Of a stretch of 64,000 bases of DNA, positions 58,680 through 64,000 are shown piece after piece. Every line of letters starts with the position of its first letter. The stretch's first letter is position 1. Position numbers and translations under genes: made by a program. The notes beneath the pieces are model-generated. The model saw only the letters and a list, made by a program, of their open reading frames with translations. It was not told the origin of the DNA and searched no databases. The stretch lies in the NCBI GenBank assembly GCA_963693085.1, contig OY856410.1:565908406-565972405 (forward strand), in the 5' to 3' direction. The stretch comes from Alisma plantago-aquatica (taxonomy: Eukaryota > Streptophyta > Magnoliopsida > Alismatales > Alismataceae).

Positions 58680-58923
58680 CACTACTACAGAACTCGCCTT
58701 TGGTGTCGGTTGTTTAACCCCCTTTGGCGACGGTTTTCAAGCGACGCCTATGTGGGCGCCGCTAAAGGTCTAACTCTTCGGCGTCGGTTTTCCAACCGAT
58801 GCCTATATGACCTATAGGCGTCAATTATATATAGCTGGTCGACGTCTATAGGGTTCGTGCCACAAAAAAGGGCACCACCTAGGACACTTTCTGCGTCGGT
58901 TAACAACTGAACAACCGACACCA
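58680..58923 (+). mobile_element. CACTA-type transposon, truncated at one end
   Basis: It begins CACTACTACAGAACTCGCC, a typical plant CACTA terminus, followed by (G)GCG(T/A)CGGTT-type subterminal repeats in both orientations. TGGTGTCGGTTGTT (58699-58712) has an inverted partner AACAACCGACACCA ending at 58923, so the right end is present except for its outer 18-20 bp. No coding sequence; it is a short non-autonomous copy inside LTR D. Confidence 0.65.
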
Positions 58924-59860
58924 TACTCCCAGACGACACGGCTGTGCTTCGCTGCACGGCTGTGTTTAGTACTATATGTAACATCCCTGACCTGGGTTAT
59001 ATTCTAACCCTAGATGTTTTGCCTAATAAGATTGAGTATATGCTTAATATTATCTTGGGAAAAGTAATTAGGGCTCATGAGAAACTTATGTTTCAATTTT
59101 GGTCCTGTTTGGACAATGTTGAAGCAATGTTTGCTTATTTTGGACTAATGTGCAAATTACCCAAGTTGAGGGGTTTATGTGAAAATTGTGCATGATAATA
59201 TGTTCCTCATGTGTTGAAGCATCATGAGAGTGAATATGATGTTGAGGTATGGCTTATGGAAACCTGAATACCAAGAAAGAGCTGATAAAGCAATGTTTGT
59301 GCATTAAAATCTAGTTTTGGAGTAATGTGCAATTTACCCAAAACCTGGGGTTCAATATGAAAATTACCACTTCAATTAGGTCCTTAATGTTTCTTGTCAT
59401 CATTTAGAGTAAATAAAATGAGAGGGGCATCTCATTTGAATTAAGTTGGAGGAGGGAGAATCTTGATATTAAAATAATCAAGATTTAATCATAAGTGAAA
59501 CCCTAATTCAATTTAGGGCAACAATGAATGTATTAATTAAAGGGCCTTCAACCAAAATGTTATTGGTTGATTTTGAATAAGTATGGACGTTCCTTTTCCA
59601 AGATAAGGAACGAAAATATCTAAAGGAGGTGAAATTCCACTCACCTTATTATAAGTTAAAAAATTCCCACTCAAAAAGATATATTAGTATTATAATGGAT
59701 TAAGGTGCTTATTTTCTTTTCCCTTAATCCATGGATAATGGAAGGGAGTTCGGTGGCTTTGAGTTGCCTTTACATACAAGCAAACCAAGGAGGAAGAGGT
59801 GGTACTATTTTTGGGATTAAATGCATTTTAATAAGGCATTTTCTCTCTCATCAATTTCCT

Positions 59861-59867
59861 TATAAAA
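59861..59867 (+). promoter_or_regulatory. TATA box of LTR C
   Basis: CCTTATAAAAGTGCC, 885 bp into the LTR. The equivalent boxes lie 690 bp (E) and about 910 bp (A) into theirs. Confidence 0.65.
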
Positions 59868-60494
59868 GTGCCATTTCCAAGCCCAAACCAAGGCCTTTTC
59901 GGATTTATTTCTTTACCTTGCTTGCAAAACCGACCAAGGAGCTAGGGAGGAGTAGGAGGACGACTCCCAACCTGTTGGTAATGTTCTTGATTCATTTCTC
60001 CTTGATTCCATGGTGGAAATCGAAAATAAATTATGGATTCCTTCTTATTTTGATCTCCTCTTCAACCCTAGCCAACTTTTACAATCAAAAGCTTGAGGAC
60101 GAGCCTAGGGGGAGTTTCAAGAGATTCAGCCACCATTAATGGCGTGATCTTGGAGCTTTGGAGCTCAATTGGAAGCGGGTTTTATAACTTAAACCCTTAA
60201 ACATTGCTATTTCATCAATTCTCTATGCTTTGTTGATTGATTTCTTTAATTTGATACACTCTTATTTCTTTGCTGCAATTTCCATCAAGAACGGTTGTTG
60301 TTCTTGGTTGTTCGAAGGAAGGGGATGATGACATCATCCTAGATGCTTATCCAAAGAAAATTACCAAGCCAAACGGTTTTGGTAGCTACTCCAAATTGTT
60401 TTAATTTGATTGGTTATGCGGTTTCAGCAAACCGTTTAAGGGCAAACGGTTTGAAACTGTTTGGGAGCAAATAGTTTCAAAACCGTTTGGGAGA

Positions 60495-61120
60495 AAACGG
60501 TTTCAAAACCGTTTGAGATGGTTTACCAAGCATTGACCGTTTGGTAATTTTGTTCCGAATTATGTAGGCTGATAACCCACCAAATTTTAGGGGTTAACTC
60601 CAAAGGAATCATAGGTTGAAGGCTAATCAATTAGGCAAATCGAATTGAATTAAATGCTGATTTTCAACCTGATTAACTTGACCTATTTGGGCAAACGGTT
60701 TCAAGACCGTTTGAGTGAGTTGACCAAGCATTGAAAGTTTTGGATTCCTGTTCATAATTATGTTGGTTGATGACCCTCCAAATTTGAGGTATTAACTCCC
60801 AAGGAATTGTGAGTTGAAGGCTAATCAATTAGGGAAACCTAATTGGATTAAGTGCTGATTATCAATATGATTTAATTGAACTTTTTGGGCAAACGGTCTC
60901 AAGACCGTTTGAGTGCTTTTACCAAGGGTTGACCGTTTGGTATTATTGTTCCTAATGATTTGGTCTAATGAATCACCAAATTTGAGGGATTAAATCCCAA
61001 GTAATCATGATTTGAAGGCTATTCAATTGGGAAAACCCTAATTGAAAACAGTGCTGAAATTCCAATGAGATAATTGGAGATTTTGGGTTGATTAGCCCAA
61101 ACAGTTTCAAGACCGTTTGG
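60495..61120 (+). repeat. 198-bp tandem units with palindromes, LTR C
   Basis: AAACGGTTT/AAACGGTCT palindromes start at 60495, 60693, 60891 and 61099. The spacings of 198, 198 and 208 are exactly those in LTR D. Further palindromes crowd 61129-61290. Confidence 0.88.
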
Positions 61121-61692
61121 GGATCTTCCAAACGGTCTCAAGACCATTTGGTGGTCACCCCAAGACCGTTTGAGTCCAAACGGTCTCAAGACCCTTTGAG
61201 ACCAAATGGTCTCAAACCGTTTGAGACTCATGCGGTTTCAAGTTCATGCGGCTTCAAAGCTTTTTTGCTTAAACGGTTTCAAACCGTTTGTGGTTCAATT
61301 TGGTTAATCCAATTGGATGCCTAATACAATTGAAGGATCAATTGGTTAACCCAATTGAGTACCTAATGTATTTGAAGGAACAATGGGTTGATTCAATTGA
61401 GTACCCAATGATATTAAAGACTCAATTGACTAATCCAAATGGATACCCAGTGCAGTTGAAGGTTCCATTGATCAATCTATTTGGATACCTCAAGTTATTG
61501 AAGGTCCAATTGATCAAACATTTTTGTAAACCTAATATGATTAGGTGGGAGATACCTTTAATGGTACTAATCATTAATGCATAACACATGCATGGATCCA
61601 ATATATGATGTAAACCCTAATTGAGGCTGATTCCATGTATAATCCTATTAAGAGGTTGTCTACATGTGAAATCACTAATTAGGATGAATAGT

Positions 61693-61850
61693 AAACCCTA
61701 GTTGAGGGTGTATCCATGTAAAACCATTTTGAGGGTTCATCCATGTGAAACCCTAGTTGAGGGAGTATCCATGTGAAACCCTAACTGAGGGTGCATCCAT
61801 GTGAAACCCTAATTGAGAGTGATTTCATGAGAAACCCTAATTGGAAATGA
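61693..61850 (+). repeat. Six 28-bp repeats with AAACCCTA, LTR C
   Basis: Units at 61693, 61720 (degenerate), 61748, 61776, 61804 and 61832, with consensus AAACCCTA(A/G)TTGAGGGTG followed by (C/T)ATCCATGTG. Confidence 0.85.
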
Positions 61851-62620
61851 TTAGTAAACCTTAATTATGGGCAAAGTGATATGAAACCCTAATAAAGGGT
61901 GATGCTATATGCAATCTCTATTCTAAAGAAGGGAGATGGTATGTGAAACCCTAATCCCTAATGAAATAATAGAATTCATACTTGAATATGATTCATGAGG
62001 TGAACTCCTGTAGCACGACCGTGTAAGGCTGCACGGCCGTTTTTGGTTGCACGGACGTGGTAATCTATGCTTGACTTAGAGTTTTTTTGAAAAGGACCTA
62101 ACATGGTATTTTTGTTAATTCCTGACTTATGGATGAATCCATAGTATTGGCAATGGCTGTATATTCCAAGTGAGTGACTAATGATCACTACTTTACATGA
62201 TGAATGTGATGAACTGGTGCATAAAATATTAGGATGGGTAATACCGTAATACAAGCTAAGTATATGAACTCAAATAAGATAATGGTGTTGAGGGAAGTGA
62301 TACATCAAGGTATGATAGATATCACATCCAACACCCCAATACTGGTATACCTTGATATGTTATAAGTACAATATAATTGGATGAATAACACATGAGATGT
62401 GCCATGTCAATGGTTACATTGAGATGAAATGTACCCTGTTGAATGTAGGTCAACATGCCTTATGAAAAAGGGTTAATCCAAACCTATAAACTATGATGTA
62501 ATCATAGTCTGGTAAAGATGAAAGAGAAATTCATGATGTGTGTTGATAATTCATTTAATGATAAATGATGAGAATAATGAAGTATGATTAAAATACTTAT
62601 TATTCCATAATGATTCCTCG

Positions 62621-62760
62621 CTATGTGAACCCTAATACAGGGTAATACTATATGAACCCTAACACAGGGTAATTGCTATGTGAATCCCTAATGTAGGGTA
62701 AATGCTATGTGAATCTCTAATGTAGGGTGATTGCTATGTGAGTCCCCAATGCAGATATGA
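62621..62760 (+). repeat. Five repeats of about 28 bp with GCTATGTGAA, LTR C
   Basis: Units start at 62621, 62648, 62676, 62705 and 62734, with consensus GCTATGTGAAtCCCTAATGT plus AGGGTaA. Confidence 0.82.
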
Positions 62761-63901
62761 TGAGAAGATGAGCATAGCCAGGTATGGGCTATGATGTTCT
62801 GTACATTGAAAATGTTCTATAGACCTTATAAGCTTTCATATGTCTTGTTGCCTATTAAGGGGTAATAAGAGGTGATATGAGCTTTGTGAACTATGTGCAA
62901 TACTTTGTGTAGCAAGAATTATAATGTCCTTGGTCAGATGACCTGAAGGTATGAAATTACTCAATAAGTGGTAACAAGTGTTCTATGATGAGATAAGGGT
63001 TTAAATACCCATATTCTATAATCATAATGATGAATGTGTTAAGCAGAGGAATTGTACTTGATGAGTTGAGGGATTGAGATCCCAATACTTTGAGAAAAGA
63101 GTGTGGCTACAGGCCATGACTCCACTATGACAATGCCAGGCTTTAGATATATGATCTAAGCCTGAAGAGAGTTAATGTTGTGATAATGATTATGTAGTGG
63201 ATAAATGTTATACATGTTCTTCATATTCCCTGATGGATATGTGATATGACGCTCTTTCAAGTTATAGCTGCAATGCTGAATAAGATTAATGTTCTAATCT
63301 GTTAGACATTAAAATATCTGCTGCCATATAAATATGATTCCTCCATTCATAATTATCTTCTTAAGTTGCAATAATAATGTTACTGGCAGAGAGTTATAAC
63401 TCTCACTGGGGCAATTTTTATTATTTTCTCACCCCTGTGGGAACCACATTTTTAGGTGGACGCGGACGAGGAGACAGGAATCCTTCAATAGGCGAAGGAC
63501 AACAACAGCAGCAGGGACAACAGTGAAGTCTCAGGTGGAGACATTGGCTGTTATGTCATGATTAGATGTATATAGAGTCCTATGTGTCGTCTCTGTACTC
63601 TCGGGTCCTCGGAGTAGTAGTTAGTGCTTTTAAGATTTTGGCTCAGTGCCTTGAGATTTTATTCTGCCTATGTTGAGCTTACCAGTGCAGCTGATGTTGT
63701 AAATCTCGAGAAGAGATAGTACAAGACATGTACTTTGAAACATAATGTAAATGTTATAATTTGTCTCTTGAAGAAAAAGATTTCCAATGTGTGGATCTCT
63801 TCGCAAAAAGTTTTAATTTTTAGTGATTTTCGCTAATCCGCTGCTTAATGAATGCTTCCGCATTAGTTAATCTTATTTTCGCAAATCGGTCGTTACAATA
63901 G

Positions 63902-63913
63902 TGGTATCAGAGC
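63902..63913 (+). other. Primer-binding site of element C (tRNA-iMet)
   Basis: TGGTATCAGAGC, four bases after the LTR. Confidence 0.93.
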
Positions 63914-64000
63914 TCTAGGTTCGCTGAGTCTACAGAGACATAGGACTAAGGTTGTAGAGTCTATTCTAAGTGTCTTCCAGTTTATTTGATAGTATCTTCT
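63914..64000 (+). mobile_element. Leader of element C, cut by the window edge
   Basis: GAGTCTACAGAGACATAGGA and GTAGAGTCTA closely match the leader of element E, in which the gag start follows 115 bp after the primer-binding site. The gag-pol start of C should lie just outside the window. Confidence 0.8.

Larger units (their letters stand above)
58977..63897 (+). repeat. LTR C: complete 5' LTR of a plus-strand Tekay-type element (4921 bp)
   Basis: It starts TGTAACATCCCTGACCTGGG and ends CGTTACA, immediately followed by a primer-binding site, so this is a 5' LTR whose element runs off the window. It contains a TATA box at 59861, a GC-type donor-like site near 60173, 198-bp units, two 28-bp arrays with AAACCCTAA, and a conserved acceptor-like TTTTTAG|GTGGACG at 63449-63462. 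It diverges clearly from the LTRs of E. Confidence 0.85.

Overview
This is nuclear DNA from a flowering plant. Evidence: a Tekay/Del-type Ty3-gypsy chromovirus, a Sirevirus-type Ty1-copia element, both primed from plant initiator tRNA-Met, several hAT transposons, a CACTA end, and two spliced exons of a plant LisH-domain nucleolar protein gene with a telo-box promoter. The species cannot be named from this sequence. Almost everything is transposon-derived.

1-25 kb: old, AT-rich host DNA peppered with DNA transposons. A nearly complete hAT element (1370-6207, 8-bp target duplication) carries a broken transposase, itself interrupted by a smaller hAT-like element (2631-3435). Non-autonomous hAT-like elements lie at 6594-7588, about 8091-8700, 12057-12986 and 17020-18813. 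A long-TIR element at 20390-22674 holds a LINE RNase H scrap. The only host gene seen is on the minus strand: exon 1 at 23551-23850 (LisH domain) and exon 2 at 15011-15075, separated by an intron of about 8.5 kb stuffed with transposons. Later exons are not visible.

25-64 kb: a nest of related Tekay-type LTRs, all beginning near TGT(A/T)ACATCCCTGACCTGGG. LTR A (25188-27610, plus) abuts LTR B (minus). B was split by two young insertions: element E, an intact Tekay-type retrotransposon (28223-42958, TSD CATAT, LTRs of about 4.95 kb, single 1551-codon gag-pol), and element F, a Sirevirus (43298-54398, TSD CTTAG, 1508-bp LTRs, gag, pol and a third ORF). B resumes at 54404-55745 and flips into LTR fragment D (plus), making an inverted repeat with arms of about 780 bp. 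A truncated CACTA element ends D. From 58977 to the window end comes the complete 5' LTR, primer-binding site and leader of another plus-strand Tekay-type element, C.

The most interesting structure lies in the LTRs. The Tekay-type LTRs carry arrays of short near-palindromes whose sequence differs between subfamilies, while a unit spacing of about 200 bp is kept in C, D and E. The Sirevirus has a palindrome-plus-TATA module both in its LTR and in the spacer before its third ORF, suggesting an internal promoter.
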